Assembly (NCBI RefSeq): GCF_018294505.1
Contig: NC_057800.1
Location: 476,195,037-476,259,036, forward strand
Length of the DNA stretch: 64,000 nucleotides
Source: Triticum aestivum
Lineage: Eukaryota; Streptophyta; Magnoliopsida; Poales; Poaceae
Direction: 5' to 3'
The notes under the pieces are model-generated. The model was not told the DNA's origin. It saw only the letters and a program-made list of their open reading frames with translations, and made no database searches. This document shows, in pieces, positions 1 to 10,321 of the stretch; the stretch's first letter is position 1; the number at the start of each line of letters is the position of its first letter. Made by a program: the position numbers and the translations under genes.

Positions 1-3000
1 TCAGGCTCCATCTCTAGACTCCTAAGATCTTCTTCCCCTCCTCCGACAGCAAAGTCAGTCGGAGCATCCTCACCGGCCAACACAATCATGCTGAGATCGA
101 CATGGCTTCGCCAAAGAGGTTGTACACTTGTTGCATCTCTTTTTTACTCTACATGTTATATATATATTGTCCACTGAGCACACGGATTTGTTCCTTTAGT
201 GTCTCCTTGAAAGAAAAAACGTAGGAATTTTAATTTTCACTTGTCCTCCTTTTCAACTTCCTATTCATGAAGCACAAGACTAAGAGACAGTAGCATAATA
301 GCATTATAACCGTACATTTTCTTGTGGTTTGACTTAATCTCACCATGCTTCTTTGAATCCCGTGATCTTCCAATTGTTGTGAATCAAACACCCAGATTGG
401 CAGAAATCCTGTGTTTTTAAATTCTCTGTTTTGCACGTGCATTTCCTATCATATTCCTGTCTATTTCCTATCCCTGCATTGTTGGAATCCTCCAATTCAA
501 ACGAGCCCTTACAGAATTACTTCTCTTACAGATAGTTGTCAAAGAAAACCATGCGTGGTTTGTCCCGCTCCTGCTGCGTCGTCGTCCACCCCAGCTCAGC
601 TGCTCCAACGACAGAAGGGTCCAACACAGCAGGGATCCGGCCTCCAGACTGTCTTTCGCCGCCTCAGATCTTCTTCCCCGCCGCTGGCAGCCATGAAAAC
701 TGCATTACCATCATCAACCGAGCAGATGACCTCGAGGACTACACGGGTCTGCAAGAGAGGTCGCACTCTTTCGTGTCTGCTTACGTTATGCATCGCTTAA
801 TATTACATGCTACTTTATCGTCCTGTTCACCGATTAGACTCTGAGTCAGCTCCAAACTAATGGTCAAACTTGAGTTTTTAAATGGTTGTGGGGTACATAT
901 CGGGGCCGCTATCAATAGTATCAATCTACTATCTGGTTAATCTCCGGTGTCTACTATGAGTTTCATGTTGGGTGGGAAACAAATAGTAAAGAAGCCATTA
1001 TCTGTATTTTTTAACTGAAGCCCGCTATTATTGGTTTTGGGTCTATCCACAGGTTTTTACCATCACTCTAGATTTCTGCATGCACTCCTTACATAATCTC
1101 ACTATGTTTTATTCTTATGCATGACAGTTATTGTAAACAATGGAACTGAACATATAGAGCAAAAGAGACGAGCCTTGTGTGGCAATAAAATTTCATGCAG
1201 ACGTCGCTCCATGGTAGGTGCAAAGGCAGCCCCCTTCATGCATTTCGGATTGTAATCGAGAGGAAGATATCTGTTCTGAGGGGGGTTCAGAAGGAGAAGA
1301 CAACTCCTATTTCCCCCCTGAGGTCTTCGCTCTAACTTGGCATGCTGATGTTGGTTATATCATGCATATGGTGTCTTGCATTGCTTACTTTATACATCAA
1401 ATATGTCATCTGCTTAGTTTAGAAATCCTTTGTGCGAATGCCATCTGTTTAGTTTATTCATCGTTTATGTGAATTATGCAACGCCATCTTTTTTAGCCAG
1501 GCATCATATATGTGAATTTTGCAATGCTATCCTGCTTAGCCAGTCATCTTATATGTAAATTATATCAGGCCATCCTTTTTTTTCATTACATATTACATTT
1601 GTCAACAATGTTAGTACATTCAAACTGCTCTTCGTGTGCATCAGCCAATTGACACGGTGATGGAAAATTCTAGACTGAAAACAAGGTCTTCAGAGCAGAC
1701 TATGCTATCTGACGAAGCGCATATCTCGCTGGTTATGGATACCTCCTTAGAGGAGGATTCAGAGACAGATGACCAGTCCTATTCCCCCCCCCCCCGAGGT
1801 GTATGCTCTAACTTGGCAGGGTTATGTTGCTCATATCGTGCGTATGGTGTCTCGCATTGCTATGTCATTTGATTAGTTTAGACACGCTTTGTGTGAATGC
1901 CACTTGTTCAGTGTCTAATTACCATATATGTGAATTATGCATTGCCATCTTGTTGCAAGACATTATATATGTGAATTATACAATGCTATCTTGTTGCAAA
2001 GGCATTATATATGTGAATTATGCAATGCCATGCTGTTTAGCCAATCATCATGTATGTGAATTATATCATGCTATCATTTTTTGGTATTACGTGTTCCATT
2101 TGTCGACAACGTTTGTATATTCAACTACTCTTCCTGTGCATCAGCCATTTGAAGCAGTGATGGAAGTGTCTGGAGTGAAAACAAGGTATTCAGAGCAGAC
2201 AATGCTACCTGCTGAAGCAGACATCTTGCTGGTTACAGAGAGCTCCTCAGAGGAGGATTCAGAGACTGATGACCAGTCCTATTTCCCCCCTGAGGTCTAT
2301 GCTCAAACTTGGCAGGGTTATATTACCCATGTCATGCATGTTGTCTTGCATTGCTTAGTTTTTACATCATATATGGATTGCCATCTACTTACTTGCTTAC
2401 TATATAAATCATATATTTGAATTATATCATGCCATCTTGTTTACATAGTACATACACATCATCTATCTGAATTATGGCATGGCAACCCATTTAATAAACA
2501 CATTATATAGTTATATCATCTCATCCTATTTAGTGTTTACAGTCATCATATTTTGAGTTATGGCATATTATCTGTGAATGTATGTGAATTATGGCATGCC
2601 AACCTATTTAATAAACACATTATATAGTTATGTCATGTCATCCTGTTTACATAGTCTCATATTTTGAACTATGTCTTTCCATCTTTTTTAGTTAACCATC
2701 ATAATGTGAAATTGTGTCATGCTATCCTGTTTAGTTAGCCATCATATATGTGAAATTGTGTCATGCTATCATGTTTGGTTAGACAACATAAATATGAATT
2801 ATTTCATGCCCTCTTTTATTCCCCACTATCCATTGCACCTGTCTATCATACAATGTCTATACTTTCAATTACTTTTCTTGTTTATCAGCCATTTGAATTG
2901 GAGAGCGTGATGGCGGTATCTAAGGGAGTAACAACATGGTCTTCAGAAAAGATAGTGCTACCAGTTGATGCAGATAGAACCACGGTTGTACTTGCCCAAG

Positions 3001-4172
3001 GACCAGATCCACCACACATAACCCAGACTCTCGCAGATTGTACCCCTACCCAGTTGGACAGAGAACCAACTACACCCCTTCTAACCCCAATCCCGGTAGA
3101 TAGTAACCCAGTTCCAGTTGACACAGCACCGTCTCCACCACAGAGCACCCAAACACGAGCAGTTAGTAAGGGAACTGCAGTGCCCAAAGCACGAGGACCA
3201 CCACTCTGAATCCCAACTCAACGCTTAAAGGAGAAGAAGATTTGTTCTTAGGTCGGGTTCTGTAGCTATGGTTCATACTCCTTTGCTCTTGCATTACTGT
3301 ATTTACTCATACCAACTATTTTCAAATTTGAAGGATGGAATTGAAACTCCAATGGCGCAACAGGTATGTTTTAAACCTGTTTCTTTAACTGGTTTGCTAT
3401 TGTAACCTGCTCTATGTTGATTTCAATTTCAATTGAATAAATAGTTATGTTCTCATGTCATGCACATTACAAGTGTTGTTATTGCTCTATAGTTATCCAC
3501 ACTTATATTCTGTCTATTATGCTTTGTCTTGAACAAATATTATTTGAACTATGTCTCTATCTTGGTTTGGCAACAAAAACTAGAATGATATAGACCATAA
3601 AGTGACCATGGTACATAGATATATGTTTGTTTCATGCTGTTATCCTGTCCACTTTACTACTGAACTCATTTACCAAAATGAGTTTCATATACAACATGGT
3701 AAACATGTGATGTGTCTGCTTGTTTCTCTTTTAGAATGCAGACAAAATATTGGAGAACAGTACCACGTTATCCAATGGTAAAGGAAGCAATGCAGATAAG
3801 GTTCAAGATAGTGATACATCCCTGTTGGTCTCCAAGAAAGCTGATAAAAACTATCTTGACGACAGTGAGGGAACCCAAAAGTCCTGTCTTGATGTAGTGT
3901 TCGAGTTACTGGCCACTACTGCTGGCACAAGCTCTTCGAACTTGCTGCCTGAATCAGTTCGTCTTCTTGAGTCTCAACTTCACTTTGAAAGACATCGATC
4001 AGATGTGCTGCGACAGGAAGCTGAAGGACTGAGGAAGTCCCTGCAGAATTCAGATGCATATTTTCTGTTGCAACAGCAAGCGCTGGAGGATTTAAGCGCC
4101 AAACAAGAGAAAGTTAATAAGCTTGCTAAGCATCTTGCCAGCATTATGGGTACCCAGGATATTGTTTCTTGA
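1..4172 (+). CDS. CACTA accessory (TnpA-like?) multi-exon gene, 5' end missing
   Basis: Exons inferred from splice sites and repeat alignment: to 118, 532-759, 1230-1322, 1645-1798, 2145-2294, 2889-about 3209, 3335-3364 and 3735-4172 (stop). The first two share a basic Ser/Pro-rich motif around RLRSSSPP and both end AGAG before GT. Three middle exons repeat an acidic module ending DDQSYFPPE or a variant. The last exon encodes about 145 residues with a helical, Glu/Lys-rich coiled-coil region (FERHRSDVLRQEAEGLRKSL) and ends ASIMGTQDIVS. Being next to the subterminal repeats suggests a DNA-binding, TnpA-like partner of the transposase; this is inference, as no family was recognised. Oddities: the 1645-1798 exon is 154 nt against 150 for its sister because of a 12-C run, and the frame closes at 3209 while an adjacent frame stays open (NPNSTLKGEEDLFL). 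It could instead be a captured host gene. Confidence 0.5.
1230..2294 (+). repeat. Tandemly duplicated exon-intron units
   Basis: Exons at 1645-1798 and 2145-2294 start with CCAATTGACACGGTGATGG and CCATTTGAAGCAGTGATGG after the same CATCAG acceptor, and end GAG before a GT donor followed by a similar TATGCTC stretch. The exon at 1230-1322 shares the 3' half (EEDICSEGGSEGEDNSYFPPE-like, shown in part), and the exon at 2889 shares the 5' half. The flanking introns are also alike, so whole exon-plus-intron blocks of about 0.4-0.5 kb were duplicated. Modules of 150 nt keep the reading frame, so copy number can vary without a frameshift. Confidence 0.75.
1450..2810 (+). repeat. Degenerate ~50-bp tandem repeat in introns
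   Basis: A unit resembling CATATATGTGAATTATGCAA followed by TGCCATCYTGTTTAGCCA recurs many times between the duplicated exons, with clear copies near 1465, 1510, 1550, 1925, 1965, 2005, 2050, 2400, 2590, 2705 and 2750. The copies are diverged and spacing varies, so this is an old minisatellite-like array interrupted by exons. No function can be read from it. Confidence 0.6.
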
Positions 4173-4440
4173 GATCTTCTGAAGTGGTTTCAGTTCTGGA
4201 TTTGTTTTGCTGCGGCGTTTATTTGCGCTAGTCGCCAACTTTGACAACCAGTCTATATGATATGCTGCTTTGTTCCCTATATTTGCACTGGTGGCGAACT
4301 TTGATGCCCAATGGATATAATATGTGTAATAGCCGTGATAGCCTAGCGTTAGTTGCTTGCTTATTTATTTCCTTGTTGTCTTGTTTATTTGTTTGCTTGT
4401 AGTCATTGCAGTTCTTTTTCCACGGTTAGCTAGTGGCTGC
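4173..4440 (+). other. 3' untranslated region of the CACTA gene
   Basis: T-rich sequence directly after the stop at 4170-4172, with a short partial duplication (TTTGCGCTAGTCGCCAACTT near 4220 and TTTGCACTGGTGGCGAACTT near 4282). No canonical AATAAA was noted. It leads into the subterminal repeat array. Confidence 0.4.
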
Positions 4441-5480
4441 AATAACCTATTTTTTAAAACTAGGCCACAATAACCATGGGCCAATATTTACTATAGTGAC
4501 ACTGGGCCTCCTACTGGCCGTAGAAATAGTGGGCCTTCTACGGGCTGTAGGAACAATGGGCCTTCTACGGGCCGTAGAAACAATAGGCCTTCTGCGGGCC
4601 GTATCATGAATGGGCCTTATACGGGTCGTATGATCGATTGGCCAAACATGGGCCAAACAGATCACATTATGGCCGTAAACGGGCTAGAGTTGGAATCGTC
4701 CGTTCATGGGCCGACCATAATGGGCCATCATTAATAGGCCGTATTTGATGATGCTATGAAAACGGCCAACGTATTAACGGACCACAAACCAGCCGACTGT
4801 AACCACGGGCTGAATTTGGCCCACAAGCAGAAAATGACAGTAACGGGCCGTAAGTAAATGAATGCTGGAAATGAGCCTAAGAATAAATGGGCTCTGAGAA
4901 GGCCGAAAGATAACATGGGCTGGAAATGGCCCAACGGAATAATGGGTCGTTAATGGGTATAAAGTGATACACTGTTCATTACGGGCCAGTTTCACCACGG
5001 GCCGTTAATGGGTGTAAAGTGATACACTGTTCATTACGGGCCGTTAATAGGCCAAGAGTTACATAGGGCCTCATATGGACCGAAAGATGTCATGGGCCAT
5101 ACATGGGACAGAAGTGAAAACAGGCTGGAATCATATTGGGTGGCCCAGATGACGCTACTGGGCCTAATTCGGATAGGGTGTAACGGGCCTTGGGTTAGCG
5201 GGCTGTAAATGGGCTATATGCGAACAGACCATTAACAGGCTTTACATGGTCCGTCCCGCCACCTTTTGACCAAGTCAAACGGGCCGGCCTTTTCACAGGA
5301 ATGGGCCTATGTTGGGTCGTGCCACGTGTCGACATATCATAGGCGCCTTCTGTCCATTAAGTGGCTGACATTTGTCCCAACGATGAGCCGACAAGTGTTT
5401 CCTCCAGCCAATGATGATTTTACACGTGGAAAATCCCCATTGGTCAGGGCTGTTAATGGGTTATCGGATCCAAAACCCGA
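4440..5480. repeat. GGGCC-rich CACTA subterminal repeat array
   Basis: Dozens of short motifs built on GGGCC, often GGGCCGTA or TGGGCCTTCTACGGGCC, occur in both orientations at 10-40 bp spacing. A 33-bp stretch (TGGGTRTAAAGTGATACACTG and flanks) is directly repeated at about 4953 and 5011. Such arrays next to the terminal repeats are the binding sites of the TnpA-type protein in En/Spm elements. Here this is inferred from position and repetition. Confidence 0.7.
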
Positions 5481-5714
5481 CCTAATAGCTTAACGGAGTT
5501 CCTTACGATGGATGCCACGTGTCGGTCACCCTTGACGAAAGCACTGCTGTGACGCGCGATTTATCGTCATGGAAGTGGACACTTCCGTGATGATAATTTT
5601 GGCAATGTCATGGAACACTTCTACGACAGCACAGGTATGACTATCTTGATTCTGTCATAAATTTGTCATGGATGTACATGCATGACAAAAAACGCGACCT
5701 ACTGTGACAAACAT
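5481..5714. other. CACTA terminal region between array and TIR
   Basis: Contains short palindromic words around TCACGGAAGTG-like motifs: GTCATGGAAGTGGACACTTC with CGTGATGATAATTTTGGCAA near 5565-5610, and ATCACGGAAGTG again inside the TIR at 5720. No coding sequence. Confidence 0.45.
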
Positions 5715-5746
5715 GTATCATCACGGAAGTGTATTTTTTTGTAGTG
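5715..5746 (-). repeat. CACTA 3' terminal inverted repeat
   Basis: Read on the minus strand the segment begins CACTACAAAAAAATACACTT and continues CCGTGATGATAC. The CACTA pentanucleotide at the very end is the hallmark of the superfamily. Gypsy gag sequence resumes directly after it. Confidence 0.85.
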
Positions 5747-6441
5747 AGAACACCGAATGAAGCTGAAATTCTATTGAATAATATGTTGACAAATGAAAAT
5801 AATTGGGCACTTCCTGAGCCAATTCCTGAGCCTATTCCTAAACGAACTCCAAAGAAGAGGGGTATTATATTTCTCAGTCTTGAAGATATGCAAGAGGTAA
5901 AGAAATCTATGAAAGAAAAAGGTATTAAAGCTGAAGATGTTAAGAATTTACCTCCTATTGAAGAAATACATGGTCTTAATTTACCGCCAGTTGAAGAAAC
6001 ATATGATCTTAATCCATTACCTACTGAAGAAATACATGGTCTTGATAACCCGACACAGGTAGTAAAGGTAAATTCTCTCTATAGATATGATAAAGCTAAA
6101 ATCCCATTTACTAAGTTTGCTAGCAAATGCTTAGATGAGTTTGATAAATTTATGGTTAAGTAAGAAGATTCTAATGCTTATTTTGGTAGAAAATTGAAAT
6201 ACAATTCAAATATGCTTGAACACTTGGGTGATTATATGGCTAATGTCAAAGGTGAACTTAAACTTATTAGTAAACATGCTTCTATGGTTACCACTCAAGT
6301 AGAACAAGTACTTAAGGCTCAAAATGATTTGCTCAATGAATTGAATAGTAAGAATAATGATTATGCTGTTAGAGTGGCTACTAGAACTGGTAGAATGACT
6401 CAAGAACCTCTGTATCCTGAAGGCCACCCTAAGAGAATTGA

Positions 6442-7377
6442 CCCCTGATAAACGAAAGACCCCTGATGGACTCCCATGATCATCTTTTTTCTTTTGCTAA
6501 CGATGAAGACATCTCGTTGGCACAGTACTACAACAACAATGATCACGTGGACAACTTTATGCTTCCTCTGTCAATGGAAGCTAGAACCGAACTAGATAAT
6601 CTGCAAGAGATCATGGAGGGAATAAACCTGGAAGCTATGGGGACTGATGAGTGGATCCTTTGCTGGGGTGATGTTGATTTTAAACCGAAGAAGTTTTACA
6701 AGTACATGTTCAGGAATATATTGGCTCCCCAATGCATCACCTCCATTTGGAAGACGAAATGTATCATGAGACATAAAGTGTTTGCATGGTTTATGTTAAA
6801 TGACAGGGTCAATACAAGAGATCTGCTGCTGAGAAGACACTTTAATATTGGAGAAGATCATAAATGCCCAATGTGCAACATGGGAGTTGTAGAAACAAAT
6901 GCACATCTATTTTATGAGTGTTCTTTTGCCGCCAAGTGTTGGGATGTCATGGGCATTGATTGGGAAAATGATCCAGACATACAACACAGGTATGACAGAG
7001 CTAGAGAGAGGTGGCGAGGACCTTTGTTCAAAGAGATAACTATATTAACCTCCTGGATTATTTGGAAGCAACACAATATAGAGATCTTTGATGGAGAGGT
7101 AGCCACGCATGCTGAGTGGCTGAGGAAGCTCAAGGAAGATTTTGTGATCCTGGGCTATAGGATCAATCCTCAAAGTTTAACTTTTTTGGAAATATTTGCA
7201 AACTCTTTGTCTCTGTGACACCTGGTTTACATAGGCTAGTTTCACACCTTCTGAATTCTTGTTAAAGCCATGTAAATCAAGAACTATCTGTAATGTTAAC
7301 CAATGGTTAACATCTTAAAGTAATAAAGGAAAAAAACAACATTAGGAGGCTCTCCTGCTGTTTTCACTGGTCAAAAA
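6442..7377 (+). mobile_element. 5'-truncated LINE with 11-bp target duplication
   Basis: The 11-mer AAGAGAATTGA occurs at 6431-6441 and again at 7378-7388, flanking a 936-bp insert that ends in a short A-rich tail (TCAAAAAA). The host gypsy gag reads straight across when one copy of the 11-mer is counted. Target-primed reverse transcription by LINEs gives this pattern: a variable-length duplication, an A-tail and 5' truncation. Confidence 0.9.
6466..7218 (+). pseudogene. LINE ORF2 C-terminus with zf-RVT domain
   Basis: A 250-codon open frame. The region from about residue 85 has the zf-RVT (PF13966-like) pattern of plant LINE ORF2: SIWKTKCIMRHKVFAWFMLN, then a CPMC pair, a downstream H and YECSF, and a final ITSWIIWKQHN-like stretch (written WIIWKQHN here). 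This zinc-binding module lies at the end of the LINE reverse transcriptase protein. The endonuclease and RT core are missing because of 5' truncation, so it is a dead fragment. A 3' UTR of about 160 bp follows. Confidence 0.75.
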
Positions 7378-8505
7378 AAGAGAATTGAGCAAGATTCTCA
7401 GAGAAATAATATAGATGCACCTAGTCCTTCTAGAAGGAAGAAAAATAAAAATGATAGGACTTTGCATGCTTCTAGTGAACCTATTGCTGAAACACCTGAG
7501 AATCCAAATGATATTTCCATTTCTGATGCTGAAACACAATCTGGTAATGAACCTGAAACTAGTGAAAATGTTAATGATAATGTTCATGATGATGCTCAAC
7601 CTAGTAATGATAATGATATAGAAATTGAACCTGCTGTTGATCTTGATAACCCACAATTGAAGAATCAACATTATGATAAGAGAGACTTTGTTGCTAGGAA
7701 ACACAGAAAGGAAAGAGAGCCTTGGGTTCAGAAACCCATGCCTTTTCCTCCCAAACCATCCAAGAAAAAGGATGATGAGGATTTTGAGCGCTTTGCTGAA
7801 ATGATTAGACCTATGTTTTTGCATATGCGATTAATTGATATGCTTAAAATGAATCCTTATGCTAAGTATATGAAAGAAATTGTTACTAATAAAAGAAAGA
7901 TACCGGAAGCTGAAATTTCCACCATGCTTGCTAATTATACTTTTAAGGGTGGAATACCAAAGAAACTTGGAGATCCAGGAGTACCCACTATACCATGCTC
8001 CATTAAAAGAAACTATGTTAAAACTGCTTTATGTGATCTTGGAGCCGGTGTTAGTGTTATGCCTCTCTCTTTATATCGTAGACTTGACTTGAATAAGTTG
8101 ACACCTACTAAAATATATTTGCAAATGGCTGATAAATCAACTGCTATACCTGTCGGTATTTGTGACGATGTGCCCGTTGTAGTTGCAAACCTTACTATTT
8201 TAACAGACTTTGTTATTCTTGATATTCCCGAGGACGATAGTATGTCTATTATTCTTGGAAGACCCTTTTTGAATACTGCAGGGGCTGTTATTGATTGAAA
8301 CAAAGGCAATGTCACTTTTCATGTTAATGGTAATGAGCACACGGTACACTTTCTGAGGAAACAACCTCAAGTGCACAGTATCAATTCTATTGGAAAAATT
8401 CCATCGGTTATTTTTGGAGGTTTTGAATTTCCCCTTCCTACTGTCAAAAAGAAGTATGATATTCTTATTGTAGGGGATGTGCATATCCCCGTTGAGGTAA
8501 CATAG

Positions 8506-9298
8506 TGTTATTCGAAATTTCTTCGGTTCCATGTTATTCGAAATGAGTTCGTTAACAAGACTTGATCAACCTTGTTAGTGGATTCCTTTTGATGATCATG
8601 AGATGGATGAATTTAGAAAACACAACTCTCTGTACCCTCCTTTTACTTTCTGTTATTTATATTAAATAAAATAAAAATAGTATTTTTTGTCTGTTATCTG
8701 AATTATTCGTGCAATATAAAAATACCCTGAAAATAAAAGTTCTCCAAATGCCCTGAAATTTAAATATGATTTTTCTGAAATATTTGAGAATATTTGGCAC
8801 TGAGAACACAGCACGGGGGGCATCCACCTGGCCACGAGGGTGGAGGGCGCGCCCTACCCCCTGGGCGCGCCCCCTGCCTCGTGGGCTCACTGTGGCCCTC
8901 CTCCACTTATTCCTACACCCACACACTCCTTCTTCCTCCCACAAAAACGATTATCCAGTTCAAACCCCGAGTCCAAGCTCATTTTGCAGCCATTTTCGAT
9001 CTCCTTGCTCAAAGCACCTCTCACAAAACTGCTTGGGGGGGGGGTTGTTCCTTGGTATGTGACTCCTCCATTGGTCCAATTAGTTTTTGTTCTAGTGCTT
9101 TATTCATTGCAAATTTGTGCTGCCTAGGTGACCCTGTTCTTGAGCTTGCATTTCAAATTTATATGGTTCCAAGTAGTTTTGATGCATGATATAGGCTCTA
9201 GGCACTTGTAGGAGTAGTTGCTATCAATATTGTTGAGTTTAGTTCACTTTTATTTTTGAAGTTACTAAAAATTTCAGAAATTTTTCAGAGGAAGAAAT
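8506..9298 (+). promoter_or_regulatory. Internal non-coding spacer, promoter/leader-like
   Basis: Between the protease frame and the downstream ORF is about 790 bp without coding sequence. An AT-rich part is followed by a GC-rich, LTR-like segment (CCACGAGGGTGGAGGGCGCG near 8833) and a pyrimidine-rich leader running to the ATG at 9299. This resembles a second promoter and 5' UTR for a separate transcript, where autonomous relatives would have pol. The promoter role is inference. Confidence 0.35.
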
Positions 9299-10321
9299 AT
9301 GTTTAGGAAAATGTACCAAGGTGGCTCTTCATGGAAACAAGAGCCCAGGCTTGCAATGCGTGATGCTGATGATGAGCCACCAAGGGACGCTCCAGTGCGT
9401 CCCTGTGAATGGCCTTAAGAGGACTTTATGGATCGAGCAGAAATCAAGGAACAATTTAACGCATATTTGCGTAACGCTGATCTTGTGAGCTTCAAGGAGG
9501 AAAAGTGCCGCCAGTACCACTATCTCACTAGTTCCTTGTGAGGAGGTTTGAATTTTCGTATTCACGCAATTCTCCAACTATCCTGTTTGATCTTTATGAA
9601 AAATATTATACGATGGGCTTAGAGGATTTTACCACTTCTTGCAAACTTCCACAATGGGGTAGTGTCAGGGAACCTCGCAAATCTGAATTTAGAGATTTTC
9701 TTGCTAGTATAACTGTGGGGGAATCTAGAGATATAACACAAGCTACCATAGGGAGCATTCACTTTCCTGCTATACATTATTTTGCTCTCTTCATAGGTAG
9801 ATGCATTAATGGTAAAGATGAGACATGTCACATGTGTGTCCCTGACCTCAGTATTCTTAGGAGTGCTATGTTAGGAGATAAATCTTATAATTTGGGAGCC
9901 ATTGTTGCACGTAGGTTGCATCTTAATAGATTTAATGGAGATTTCTTTGGTGGAATTTATGCAACCCGTATAGCTAATTTCTGGGATAACCATGCGTGAG
10001 GACAATATTAAGTTGCCTCCTGCTTATTTGGATTATGAGGCTATGGTTCGTCATCAGTTTGTTGAGAGGAACGATCAGTTCCTCTAGTACCGACTAATCT
10101 TTGACAGACGACGCACCTATCACGCCGCTCTCCCTGCTTCTACTTTCTTTGACTTTCAGGCAAAAAGGAGATATTTTATAACCAGAGAGGAGGCATCAGA
10201 ATATAAGAGGAGAGCTGAGATAGCTCGCCTCCAAGCTGCAGCCCACGATGCAATGACTGCTGCATCGCAGTACGACTCCAACTATTACTATGGATATCCG
10301 CCAGGCCAACCGTGGCCATAG
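9299..10321 (+). pseudogene. ATHILA ORF1-like downstream gene of gypsy copy A
   Basis: Opens MFRKMYQGGSSWKQEP, runs to TAA at 9416-9418, continues in the same frame to about 9530, shifts frame, then encodes the conserved core (RRFEFSYSRN through FPAIHYFALFIGRCINGKD and YNLGAIVARRLHLNRF) to TGA at 9997-9999. A further shift leads into a Lys/Arg-rich helix and a Tyr-rich tail ending PPGQPWP at 10321. The core resembles the ATHILA ORF-1 family found in Athila-lineage gypsy elements; its function is unknown. Copy B has the same core at 19000-19240, also broken. Confidence 0.65.

Larger units (their letters stand above)
1..5746 (+). mobile_element. CACTA DNA transposon, 3' part
   Basis: The right end is defined by a terminal inverted repeat that reads CACTACAAAAAAATACAC on the minus strand and stops at 5746. 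Inside it lies about 1 kb of GGGCC-rich subterminal repeats, and inside that a multi-exon gene on the plus strand. This order (gene, subterminal repeats, TIR) is that of plant CACTA (En/Spm) elements. The left end and the DDE transposase gene are not in the window. The element lies within the gag reading frame of a gypsy element that resumes at 5747, so it inserted into an older retrotransposon; a 3-bp target duplication would be AGA at 5747-5749, but its partner is outside the window. Confidence 0.8.
5747..8505 (+). pseudogene. Gypsy gag-protease, split by a LINE
   Basis: A Lys/Glu-rich Gag region (5747-6441) continues after the LINE insertion (7388 onward) in what was one frame, through an acidic linker, to an aspartic protease with the motif CDLGAGVSVMP near 8034-8066 and the C-terminal ILGRPFL motif near 8252. 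D-L-G-A is the Athila/Tat-type variant of the retropepsin active site. Breaks: CACTA insertion upstream, TAA at 6161-6163, the LINE insertion, and TGA at 8296-8298; the conserved tail then runs to TAG at 8503-8505. Gag packages element RNA and the protease would process the polyprotein. It is not functional as it stands. Confidence 0.8.

Noticed and set aside
4490..4500. TATAGTGACACT as a CACTA left end
   Set aside because: It lacks the CACTACAAA continuation and the gene lies on its other side; the left end is more likely outside the window.
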